From Notolepis coatsorum (Eukaryota; Chordata; Actinopteri; Aulopiformes; Paralepididae), in contig OZ020593.1 of assembly GCA_963971535.1 (NCBI GenBank), forward strand, positions 16,046,148 through 16,110,147: 64,000 nt of DNA. Direction: 5' to 3'. Shown here one piece after another: positions 54,436-64,000 of this stretch. Position numbers and translations under genes: made by a program. The notes beneath the pieces are model-generated. The model searched no databases, was not told the origin of the DNA, and was given only the letters and a program-made list of their open reading frames with translations. Numbering within the stretch: position 1 is the stretch's first letter; each line of letters starts with the position of its first letter.

Positions 54436-55440
54436 TAGTATGCATCGATCGATCGGCCAGCGATCAGTATCGGCCGATATTCAGTATAAATATGAGATCG
54501 GTGAATTCCGATAATGCTTTATTTTCGCCGATCGTGAAAACCGATCGAAAAACATGATCCAATTCTTAGCGGAGATCTCACTCGCTGACTTCTCTCTCAA
54601 GCACACAGAGCTGCAGCGCACGGCCCCTCCTCCTCCTCCTGCCCCTCCCGCACCCGTGTCAACACAGAGGCTCCTATTGCCTCCGGCAGTCTGCTCTAGT
54701 CTGGTGCATGGAACCTCTGTGAGCTAACGTTATCTACCTAGCTATCGTTACTGTTTAAACTAAATGACCCAGTCAACTATTCACTTTTAGTTTAATACAT
54801 GAGGCATTGTCTAACGGTATCTAGCTGGCGAGCTACTGATAGCTCCTGATATCAACAAATGCTCCAGCAATAGTCTAGTAGTGGATGATACCTCCGTTAG
54901 TTAGGTAGCTCACGTTAGCTCACGTTAGCTCACTGTTCAAAACTAAATGTCCCAGTAAACTAAATAGTTCACTGAGGCGTTGTCTTAACGTTATCTAGCC
55001 GGCTAGCAGTAGCTACAGATAGCTCCTGATATCAATGTCTTATAACATTGATTCAATGCGTATTCGAGCCCCTGGCTTGCATCGCAGTCACGAAAGGGGC
55101 TAGCTGAGGGAGTAGGATATATCTGCTGAGCCGCAGATATACCCTGCTGAGGGCATGCTGAATGTGATTTGACCAAAGCAGAGTATACACACAGACAGTG
55201 GAGCTGTTTGTAGATAGCAAGCATTTTGACTTGTTGCGTGGTGTCTCGCAGATAATACAACTACAAGTATAATTATATAATATATATATATTTTATAAAA
55301 AATAAAAAATAAAGTATATATTTAATTTATTTTTTATTTTTTATAAAACCAAAAACTATTGGTATCGGTATCGGTCGATATGGCGCATAGACGATCGGTG
55401 ATCGGTATCGGTGGCAAAAAACGTGATCGAGGCATCCCTA
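54436..55440. mobile_element. hAT-like element with TAGGGATGC-type ends (U3)
   Basis: Same as 33189-34193, with a GCACGGCCCC variant near 54617. Confidence 0.55.
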
Positions 55441-56046
55441 TGATCTGTTCCTGAGTCAAATAAACCGATACAAAACAGGACAGCAGACCTGGGAACCACC
55501 GTTAAGAGCTGAGGGTTTGGGGTTCAGTCATGGAGACAGCGGGGGGGCGGGTCAAATCGGGGGCCGATAGATGTTTTCCGGATCCTTCATGTAATGGTCA
55601 CCAGGGTGGTTGTTTAACCCACTGAACTTAACCTACAAGCACATTACGGCCCCAAACGTACCTTGTTGACTGCATGCAATAAGAGAGGAAATTTAGGCGC
55701 TCTGGTGTCGGTGTGTCTCGGCTGATGGTTGTGGAGGAGTGAGAGATTGACCCTTGTAACTTCTCTCTATTTATACAGTGTAGGGCGCAGTTCTGGAAGG
55801 TTCTGCTATGACATCACACCGTTCCAGAACGTTCTAGCCTGTTCTAACCGGTTTTACTATGACATCACACTGAAGTTTAACTTGAATTACACTATGACAC
55901 AGCTGCAGTTACACTCCCACCAAACATATATAAGCATTGTATATGATTCTTACTATAACTTAGAGACAATAACTGCCCACATACTGCCTAAAACGTAAAG
56001 CAATAACTACAATAACTATGGTCCTTGGCCTCCACAGGACGAATCA
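55441..56046 (-). mobile_element. Degenerate BEL/Pao LTR (U3)
   Basis: Same as 34194-34799, with TGAT...ATCA ends and the promoter-like motif set. Confidence 0.6.
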
Positions 56047-56130
56047 CTTCAGCCTGCGCCTGGAGGGAGAGGGAAAGATAGAAAGATAGACGGATAGAGA
56101 TATAGAGAAAGATAGAGGGCGCAAGAGACT

Positions 56131-56964
56131 TCATTCTGCTTCCACCAGCGTCACCGTCTTATGGATGGGCCTCTCCAGGTGGACTGGTGTGGAGATGCGC
56201 TTTCCTTTCTTATCCAGGTTGGGGTCGCTGATAAGCAACTTAAGTCTTCGCACTCTCCCATCTCTCCCTGGGTACACCTCGATAACCTTCGCCATCCTCC
56301 ACTGGTTACGTGGTGTGGACTCATGCTGTAGAAGTACAATGTTGTCGACCCTTGCGTTCCTACGATCCTTGGTCCACTTCTGTCTCGGTTGGAGTGTCGT
56401 GAGGTACTCCTTCTTCCATCTTGTCCAGAAGTGGTTGGCTAAGAGTTGCACTCGCCGCCATCTTTTGCGGAGGTACAGATCTTCCTTGACGAGCCTTCCG
56501 GGCGGTGGAGCGAGGATTGTGGACTTCATGGTCAGGATGTGGTTTGGTGTCAGGGGCTCTGGACTAGATGAATCATTGAGACAATCCGTGGTCGGAGGTC
56601 TGCTGGTTCCAAGCGCTATGACTGTCAAGACACTTCTGATGGTCAAGACAAGCCACGTCCAGACACTTCTGATGGTGCGTATTTGTCCTTCCCAGAAAGC
56701 AGCAGGCTTCTTCGTTGCCGCCTTCGTGGGCCCGTTGGCCATGACAGGGTTCTTGGCTGCTGGCTTCGTGGCTTTCGGAACGGCTTTCCTTGCGGGCCTT
56801 TTGGCTTTAACCTCAGCCTTGGTGATCTTGAAAGAGCCAGAGGCTCCGGTACCCTTGATCCTGACCTGGATGAGAGCTAGAGCCTTCTTTACGGTAGCCA
56901 GAGACACCCCGCTCCCTCCCACCTTGACTTCTTCTCCACTTTGTAGCTCGTTCTGCCAAAGCAA
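56131..56964 (-). CDS. Chimeric histone H1 fragment / BEL integrase C-terminal frame (U3)
   Basis: Same 277-residue frame as U1; the H1 part is at 56913-56698. Confidence 0.7.
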   Translation of the reverse strand: MLWQNELQSGEEVKVGGSGVSLATVKKALALIQVRIKGTGASGSFKITKAEVKAKRPARKAVPKATKPAAKNPVMANGPTKAATKKPAAFWEGQIRTIRSVWTWLVLTIRSVLTVIALGTSRPPTTDCLNDSSSPEPLTPNHILTMKSTILAPPPGRLVKEDLYLRKRWRRVQLLANHFWTRWKKEYLTTLQPRQKWTKDRRNARVDNIVLLQHESTPRNQWRMAKVIEVYPGRDGRVRRLKLLISDPNLDKKGKRISTPVHLERPIHKTVTLVEAE

Positions 56965-56997
56965 GTCTGGGCCTGTGAGCCCGTTAGAGGATATCAG

Positions 56998-57630
56998 TTA
57001 CTGGCTGGCTGGCTTCTCTTCCGGAACCACATACCTCCAATTTGTAGACTCTGTGCTTTGTTTGCTGCGTTCCAAGTTCGACTGGAACCTTAGCTCCTCC
57101 TGAGCGCTGGGGCTGGCCTCTGCCGCTCTTGCGGCAGCCACGTCCGACTCCAGCATCTTTATGCCATCTGTAGGTATCACAACTTCTGTGATCTGTGTTC
57201 TACCGACATCGTGCCCTTCACTTGTGAGGTCTAAAGAGGACGGTAGATCTGGCAGCACTTGCTTCACAAGGACATGGTTACTGATACCGATTGTATCTCC
57301 ATGGTTGCGACCCGTGTTACCACATCCCACCACACTCCAGCCTAAGTTTGTTTGCACTGCAAACGGCTGGTGGTGCTCACCAGCCACCGTGACTAGTGGC
57401 CGGAGGGCTTGAGCACAGTTGTAGCCAATTAACAGGCCAACATCACAGCGTTGCTCCGGCGCGATATCCTCTGCTATACAGTATGTGCCAGATGAGGCCA
57501 TGCCTTCGCTGTCCCTGGTGTGGGAATATGGTCTCTGTTTGCCGGGATAAACTCTCTTGAGTAGGTCACTGGCAGCGGGATTAGCTTGGTTGAATAGAAT
57601 CCTCTTACTTGTAGGCCAGTTAGTTTCCAA
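56998..57630 (-). pseudogene. BEL/Pao protease-to-RT linker relic (U3)
   Basis: Same 210-residue frame and same internal deletion as at 35751-36383. Confidence 0.7.
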
Positions 57631-58520
57631 CTGGGCACGACTGTGTTTCTGGAAGCCAGTGTCGAGAGCTGTAGCTGCACTGCTTCACCCTTGGTTTTGA
57701 GAGCCTTTGCGGTCTTCTCGAGGATAAAGGTGGTGTCACTTTGTGTATCGAGGAGTGCATACACCAGGACTTCCCGGCTTGGCTCCCCTGTAGATGACAC
57801 CCACACTGGAACTATTGTGGAGGTATGCGTGTCCCCATCATTCTGGATGACTCTAAACGACGTTGCCTGGTCGTGTGGCGGAGTATTTGTACCGTTGTGT
57901 AGGTACTTAGCACGGTTCCTTGCATCTGACCTTGGAGTCATCCTTTCTTCCGTGGTGTGATCATCATGGAGGCGAGTCATATGTCTTCTATCACAGATCT
58001 CGCAGTTGGTTCTATCTCTACAGTCCCTACAGCGATGGCCCGACTTCAGACAACCAAAGCACAACTGATTTTCGCGAACAAACTTGTTTCGTTCAAACAT
58101 GGTCTTCTGCATAAACTTGCGACACCTTTGTAGACTATGGCCGGTCGTAGCACAAAGGACACAGTGTGTGGCGCCGGCTGTCTCATGGGCACTGGTTGCT
58201 AAGACCCTTGCTCCCAGGTCCCTGCGTCTTGCGCCCAGGTCCCTCATACCTTCCCGTGGGTTCAGGGCATGAAGCGATGTTACTGGGTTGCAAGCTATTT
58301 TGGCTTCACGTGTGAGGAACTTGACAAACTGGCTGAAGCTCGGGAACGTGTGAGTTTCGTCGTCCATGTCTACGACTTTCCTATTCCATCTTGCCGTCAC
58401 TCCGTCTGGGAGTTTAGAGAGTATTTTCTGGTTCTCGTGGCAATCATTAAGTATTTCAAGACCTTTGATCTGAGGCATGGCAGCCTCACGCAACATGGCT
58501 TTCTTGGCGCCTCCCCCCAC
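57474..58520 (-). pseudogene. BEL/Pao gag-protease relic (U3/U4 junction)
   Basis: Identical in protein sequence to 36227-37273, with the same knuckles, active-site motif and premature end. Confidence 0.8.
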
Positions 58521-58681
58521 GTACTGGCGTAGACAGTAAAACTGGCTGCACCCCGATGGCTCTTCAGTAGCAGCACTACATTGAGTCTAGAACATTACCG
58601 CTGCCACAACATTCTGGAACGTTCTGGAGGAAGTCATAGCGGAACATTCTAGAACATCGAACATCCTGGCATTACATCAAG

Positions 58682-58915
58682 ATGTCTGATAGTGGCAGCC
58701 ATTCCAAGACTATGGTGGAGGAGGAGCCAACAGCCGCGGCAGAGGGCCAAGACAAGCCCAGAGAGCGCAAGTTGACGGCCGTGGCTCAAGAACTGAAGGA
58801 TGAGCAAACGGCAAAGATTGAACGGAAGTTCAATACGTGCAAGGAAAGATGGCAGGAGGCGATGCGGGAAGCTGAGAACGCGCTGCGTCCCCCGGGGCGC
58901 ACTCAACCCACTTAA
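58682..58915 (+). CDS. Small charged ORF (77 aa, U4)
   Basis: Identical protein to 26356-26589, with the same upstream heat-shock-like motifs. Confidence 0.4.
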   Translation: MSDSGSHSKTMVEEEPTAAAEGQDKPRERKLTAVAQELKDEQTAKIERKFNTCKERWQEAMREAENALRPPGRTQPT

Positions 58916-59185
58916 ACACGGCGGCTGGCTTGCACGATGGTCACAAACGACCGAGTGATCGGTGTTGCCAGTCAGAGCAGAACATTAATTCCATTTTAGA
59001 AGGGAGTCTGGTTGTTTCCCTGCCAACGTCTCTAGTAGACAAACATACCAGCCACAGACTAGATTTACCAACAACTGGCTGGTGTTAATCTCCCACCCTG
59101 CTGTCAGTACTCAAGATAGTGGGAGTGTTGGAAGAGTAACAGGGTGAGGTTTGGGGGGCGATTCCCGTAAGGAGTCCAGTGATTC

Positions 59186-60093
59186 CGAGGCGCTGCTGTC
59201 CAACGGGGTCTTTCATCTTACGTTGTTGACAACCTAGGATGGCTTAGAGTAGACGACAGAGTACAGCAACTTGCAATAGGCTTGGTCTACAAGATACACT
59301 ACACGACCAAGGTACCCATGTACATGTCAAAATACTTCCCAAAGGTCAGTGAATACCACGATCACAACACCAGAGGGAGCTCCACAAATCATGTGCAACC
59401 CAGATTCGGCTCAAACAAGGGACTAAACACGTTTCGCAATTATGCCACATCAATGTGGAACGCCCTACCCAAAGCTGTAAAGAAATGTGAATCACTACCC
59501 ACTTTCAAAACCACTCTCAAGGAACACCTACGGGAGACTGCAATTCGAAACTGGCCCCTGTAAATGTCCTAACCCAACCCCCTCCAATGTACAGTAATGT
59601 ACCTAGTATGGTTGTCAATATTCCAATGTACAGTTTTGCTTGTTTGTACAGTGCCCCCCCCCCCCCCAACGTAAATTACCTAGTATGGTTGTCAATATCC
59701 CAATGTACAGTTTTGCTTGTACAGTTGTACAGTGTTTCCCCCCCCAACCCCTCCCTACCCAACCCCCCCCACACAACCCCACCCAACCTCCTCCAATGTA
59801 CAGTTTTTACGTCAAATGTATATACTCCCTTTTCTGGACTCTTTTTGTATCACAAACAGTACTGTATTTGCAAATCTGGTATGTCATAAATGTATAGATG
59901 TAGCAGTACTGTCTATCTGTATGTCATGTATGTCATATATGTCCTGATGAATTGAAAATGGGGGACCCTGATGTAAACAAGACGAAAGTCTTTCTCTGGT
60001 CTGCATCCCCTTAACAATTGTGTGTATTGAGCTGTACTGTATTGTACCCATTCTGCAATATGTTAATAAAGTTTTCAATCAATCAATCAATCA
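59186..60093 (+). mobile_element. L2/CR1-type LINE 3' fragment (U4)
   Basis: Same as the U2 and U3 copies. Confidence 0.75.
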
Positions 60094-61842
60094 GTCGGCA
60101 CCAGGGTTTCCGTTAGAAATCTTTTTTGCCGGTCTCAGTGTCTTGCAAGATTTCAATCTACCGGATAAATGGGATCAATTCCGGTCAGAGTTTATTGAGC
60201 TTAAAAACAATTGATAGGCAGGCTATTTTTATAAAGAATGACATCCTCAAGGCATGTAGATTTATAATATTTTAACTTAAAACTAGGCTACTTTTGTGTA
60301 TATACAATCATTAATATATTCCAAATAAAATAAGTCCCTCGAGACTTCGTGCTGCTGCCGACTTGAAATCAAATAGGTGTCGGTGGGCAGTCGGCCCGAC
60401 ATTAATAAACAGCAGTCTGTTATAATCACATTTTTATGAGCTAACGAATTCCGTTATATTGGACATTTGTATTAATTATATCAAGCGAAGAACTGAGAAA
60501 TTTGGCAGAGAGAGACGGCAACATTATCATGGGTTTGCGTGACTCCGCCTCCCAACGACTTGGTGCTGGATTTGCGAGAGCGTGCAGCTGCAGAGCCGCA
60601 GAGCCAGCGGTGCTTTCAGGTCCGGTCTGGGGACCGCTCAGCAGCGCCCCCCACCCAACAGCTGAATTGCCAATGGCTGAATTGGAGTATTGCACTGTGC
60701 GGGCACAACTGTCAGCTCTGCGGCTCTGCAGTTGCATGCTTCTCGCAAATCTAGCTCCCGCTGCCAAACCCAAATGAATCTCGACATCGCTTCACCAATA
60801 GTCGTTATCAGAACACTACACACATATCATAATAGAACACACATCGTTGTCATTATTAGACCTGCTTGGTGAAGCAACAATGAAACAAATGTAACTATTT
60901 TAATACAATTCAAATTGTGCTTAGAGGGAATTATTTTCACCGGACATTATGACCGGAGAGATTTAAATATGTCGGACTTCAACAGATTTTGCCGGTCAAA
61001 AACCGGTAATTACCGGATAGCGGGATCCTTGCGACCCACATCCATCTCCAGCAAAGGCCTCCGTTTCTTCGCCTCTTCTTTTTCCTATGGCGATACATCA
61101 CACAGTTAACAGTCAAAAGCTTTTCATCATTAGTCACACTGGGAAGTGAACCTTCTGCCAAAAAGGGACAAGGACGGGGGGAGACAATCACACGCATACA
61201 TACTGATGATGTACAGTAGGGTGTGTCAAGAAATGAAAATTTGAGAAATGAGAGGTGGCCCTATGGTTTCAAGTTGTGTTATGATATAATAAAGCATAAT
61301 CGAAAGCAAAAAAGTGGGTTTGACTTTATTTACCTACCCCGTTTTTCGATTGAAAAATTGCATTTTTTGCGGATTTCTGACAGTTTCCGCCAAAATCACA
61401 TTTTCATATATGTGACTGCTTGTCTACATCCTGGGACCTCATTCAGACTTACTACCCCTACCTTAAGCTTGGTATAGTAGCCCATACCATGTTACAATGC
61501 AATAACATACAATACCATGGTATACCATAAATAAATAATCGGAAGTGTGTGGTACTGTATAATTAGTGAAAACAGGGCAGGACAGCATTTTGGTTTTTAT
61601 AATGCTTTATTTTTTTTGCCTTTGTTATTTTATACTTTTTATTTTATTAAATTTGTTTATCAGATACTGTAGCAATACATCTAGCTGTATTTCAAAGCCA
61701 TAAATGTGGAGATTCAGTTTGATTGCATACTTCATGGCAACAGTGGCGGCCGGTCGGTTTTCGCCACTAGGGGCGCTATACCAAATATTTTGTACAGTAC
61801 AGTACAGTACCACGCAACACTTGTGATTCGACTCACGCTCAC

Positions 61843-62330
61843 TCACTTCCTTCACACCTCTCTCTATAACCCTCCCTCAGGTCCCTGCACGACTCCAGGG
61901 CGCTGAAGAGGGCGAGGAAGATCATGGCCGACCCCTCCCACCCCGGTCACAGCCTCTTCACCCTGCTCCCCTCTGGGAGAAGGCTGAGGATCCCAAAGGC
62001 TGTGAAAGCTCGTCACAGACTGAGCTTCTTCCCCTCAGCCGCCAGGCTGATCAATGCCTCAGGCGCCCCCCTCTGCCCCCAAGTGACACTGGCACAATGA
62101 CACTGACTGCACTAGTCCTTACTGGAACTCTGCACTTTTCACTTTATATATATATATGTATTTAAATTATTAATCCTCCACTGCACTGTTTTTTGTCCTG
62201 TGTCTGTGTTGGTGTTTGTCGTTACTGTGAAAAAAGAAATGAAAAAATGCATACACTGTAGTGCTGCAACAATTACCAATGTGTTTTGCACCGATGGCTT
62301 AATAAAGGAATCTGAATCTGAATCTAAAAA
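61843..62330 (+). mobile_element. LINE 3' end (L2/Rex1-like) with (GAATCT)n tail
   Basis: The frame from about 61890 to 62099 reads DSRALKRARKIMADPSHPGH, then LLPSGRRLRIPKAVKARH and FFPSAARLINA, a C-terminal RT tail very common in fish LINEs. It is followed by a stop (TGA 62098-62100), a 3' UTR with (TA)n, and AATAAAGGAATCTGAATCTGAATCT. It is 5'-truncated and starts at or near the array edge. Confidence 0.75.
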
Positions 62331-62378
62331 ATCCTAACTAACCTTACTGGCATGCACTTGATATACTAACCTACACTG

Positions 62379-63228
62379 TAGGGGTGGGAATCACCAGTTT
62401 AATCACGATACGATACGATATCGATTCTTTGGACAACGATACGATATTATCCGATATCACACAGTCTGCCACGATACGATACGATTCGATTCAGGTGCCT
62501 GCGATCGATATGAGACGATATTATGTGCCCATTTAATACAATCAGTAACATTTAAATCAACAAAAAAAAAGGCAATGGAAATATCCTGACATTTTTATTT
62601 TTGAGCTCTTCCAGACATTTAAATGAAAAACAATCTATTGTTTTTAATACAAATAGACCTCCTGTTCACTGTTTTTGGTTAGTTTTTCTTTTTTCTCTCG
62701 ATATTAATATCCTATTCACTGTCACAGAGCTGTATTTTGGCTCGAAAAGCATATTGGGAGTCCCAAGGTGCAGTACCGGCCAGATCCTGTTAGTGGGGCT
62801 ATCCCGAGAATGCACCCTCCCAGTCCCCACTTCTCTCTGCCTATGGCTCTGGGTTAGCTTGTTAGCTCACGCTAACGTAACGTTATCTTCGATCTTTAAC
62901 GCGACGTGGGCATAATGGAGTGACAAGGATTGCAAAGCAGGTTAGATGCATTGGACCCGTTGTGGAATAAAACAGCAGGGACATGTTTTGGGTCACAGAA
63001 TAGGCACACTAGTCTTGCTCTAGTGACGCTCTAGACGCTACTGCTGTTGATGTTAAACGGAGTTTGAGTTTCACAACACTGGGCGCGGGGCGATGACGTC
63101 GCCGTCGCCGGATTTTCAAAATAAGAGTATCGCAATATGAATAGATCTTTTTACGTGGCATCGATCCTATTTGATTATTGATAATAGATCGATATATCGA
63201 TCTGGATCGATGTATCGTCCCACCCCTA
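62379..63228. mobile_element. Non-autonomous hAT element (TIR TAGGGGTGGGA)
   Basis: 850 bp from TAGGGGTGGGAATCACC to GTCCCACCCCTA with a perfect 8-bp duplication CTACACTG (62371-62378, 63229-63236). The subterminal regions are full of CGATACGATA/ATCGATATATCGAT words. No transposase; a GCTAACGTAACGTTA word occurs at 62872. Confidence 0.88.
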
Positions 63229-63236
63229 CTACACTG

Positions 63237-63370
63237 TAGCACTCAACACTTTGATGAACATTGTTACTCAGCTGATAAGAGTTGTACCCTTCCTGCTGTC
63301 TTGTTATACAAAACTTGTAAGTCACTTTGGATAAAAGCATCAGCCAAATGTAAATGTAAAAAAAAAAACT
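63237..63370 (+). mobile_element. SINE/LINE 3' tail
   Basis: TTGTAAGTCACTTTGGATAAAAGCATCAGCCAAATGTAAATGTAAAA is a 3' end shared by many fish L2-related LINEs and their SINEs (GTCGCTTTGGATAAAAGCGTCTGC is the usual form). It ends in an A-run. The tRNA head is not evident, so this is a truncated copy. Confidence 0.65.
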
Positions 63371-63520
63371 CTTAGCGATTGTACCAGCCAGACACTTAAT
63401 AACAATGAGCTACCGTTAACTAATTGCTAATTCAATGGCCCATCTGAAAATAAAGACTATGTTACACCGAGTTGTCCTTCTATACGCCTCTTGCGGGTCT
63501 CAAACTGTTATAACTTATGT

Positions 63521-63700
63521 CATTATCAGCAGGTCAGGACTACAAGCATACGATTAAAGCCAAGCTATCTACCTAGCCACTAGCATGCTAATGAAATAGA
63601 CCAGATTTGAGTGTAGTTTTAGCATGCTAACGTTAACAGTGTTACAATTCCACCATCCGATACGACACAGCATCAGAACGGTGTGGTAACGTTAGCATGC
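63521..63700. repeat. Block duplicated at 2067-2244
   Basis: Near-identical to 2067-2244 (a 2-nt TT insertion after GTGTAGTT and a few substitutions). It continues CTACGTATCTTG instead of joining the Pao-bearing block. Confidence 0.85.
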
Positions 63701-64000
63701 TACGTATCTTGTAACTAGTCAAAACGGGTCTATTTCACTAGCACGCCGGTGGCTAGCTCCACTAAGGTCACAAATCACAATGAGGGTCTACAACCATAGT
63801 ACGCATGCGTTAGCAGCATCCCAATGGGTGTGGTCGGGTCTTTGTTGGGCTATGTTTGCCCCATTAGGGCACGTAGTCTTTATCAGCAGCAAATTCAAGT
63901 AGAAAGTTGTGTGGTACTTTATCGTGTTCCGAGGACAAGGCAGATGAAGGCTCGACATACAGTCACTGCACTTCCAACCAAAGTCATTAATATGACAGTA
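63701..64000. other. Unclassified sequence at right edge
   Basis: No gene, RNA or repeat structure that I can support. Confidence 0.4.

Larger units (their letters stand above)
47175..57805. repeat. Tandem segmental duplication, unit U3 (10,631 bp)
   Basis: It carries a 24-bp insertion after TAGATTT (about 49633) and lacks GATGACTATC before CTCCGCC (about 49910), both shared with U4. Other U3 states: CCTTGCGACCCAC (50397), CTGCATGCCC (51594), GCGCACGGCCC (54617). It also has an empty MITE site. Confidence 0.95.
57806..61842. repeat. Tandem segmental duplication, partial unit U4 (4.0 kb)
   Basis: It matches U3 at an offset of 10631 with very few differences, then stops about 100 bp inside the left end of the CAGTGGCGG hAT element at ACTCACGCTCAC. 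From 61843 the sequence is unrelated. This is the right edge of the array. Confidence 0.95.

Noticed and set aside
25480-61842. A tandem host gene family
   Set aside because: All long frames in the unit are retroelement or transposon remnants; the only exon-like host piece is interrupted by an hAT element in every copy where it is present.
25480-61842. Pure assembly artefact
   Set aside because: Not excluded, but the U1-only MITE with its own target duplication, shared indels of U3/U4 and block mosaic of U2 are hard to produce by simple mis-joining. Long reads are needed to settle it.

Overview
This window is almost entirely transposable-element DNA from a vertebrate genome, most likely a teleost fish. 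I infer this from the mix of families: BEL/Pao LTR retrotransposons, an I/Nimb-type LINE with RNase H, L2/CR1-type LINE 3' ends, several hAT families with 8-bp target duplications, tRNA-derived SINEs, and a SINE/LINE tail of a type common in fish. No complete host gene is visible. Two or three exon-like pieces on the minus strand suggest that the left edge lies inside a host gene.

Layout. 1-52 is a probable minus-strand exon whose 3' splice site carries a very long (CT)n pyrimidine tract (the GA repeat at 55-325). 464-1332 is a non-autonomous hAT with a nested SINE. 1549-1680 is a second exon-like segment. 2067-6180 is a dispersed composite: a block also found at 63.5 kb, joined to a degenerate BEL/Pao element that shares 3.8 kb with the tandem array further right. 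6311-7225 holds half of a LINE ORF1 and the right half of an hAT-related repeat. 7226-15849 is a young BEL/Pao element with two near-identical 1.37-kb LTRs, a tRNA-Tyr-type primer site, gag-protease and pol, but its pol lacks the reverse-transcriptase catalytic core. 15850-24203 is a tandem array of an hAT element (TIR TAGGGATGGGTACCG, TSD TTGCTTAT), the last copy split by a nested I/Nimb-type LINE. 24204-25479 holds fragments.

25480-61842 is a tandem segmental duplication of a 10.6-kb unit, three full copies plus a 4-kb partial copy (U1 25480-36558, U2 36559-47174, U3 47175-57805, U4 57806-61842). Each full unit carries an L2/CR1-like LINE 3' end, a foldback/MITE region, a 1.79-kb hAT element with a transposase first exon, a SINE, another hAT, and a BEL/Pao remnant with one LTR. 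U2 is a mosaic of the U1 and U3 types, as expected from unequal crossing-over. 61843-64000 holds a LINE 3' end, an 850-bp hAT MITE, a SINE/LINE tail and the block shared with 2.1 kb.

The most unusual item is in the degenerate BEL/Pao remnant. Between the RNase H/integrase linker and the end of the integrase core, its reading frame contains about 70 residues that read as linker histone H1 (winged-helix end plus Lys/Ala/Pro tail). The chimera is in frame, is present at one dispersed locus and three tandem loci, and stays open in all four. The second recurring theme is clusters of heat-shock-element-like (TTCnnGAAnnTTC) and CRE-like (TGACATCA) motifs in three different repeat contexts. All family assignments come from reading motifs by eye; no database search was possible.
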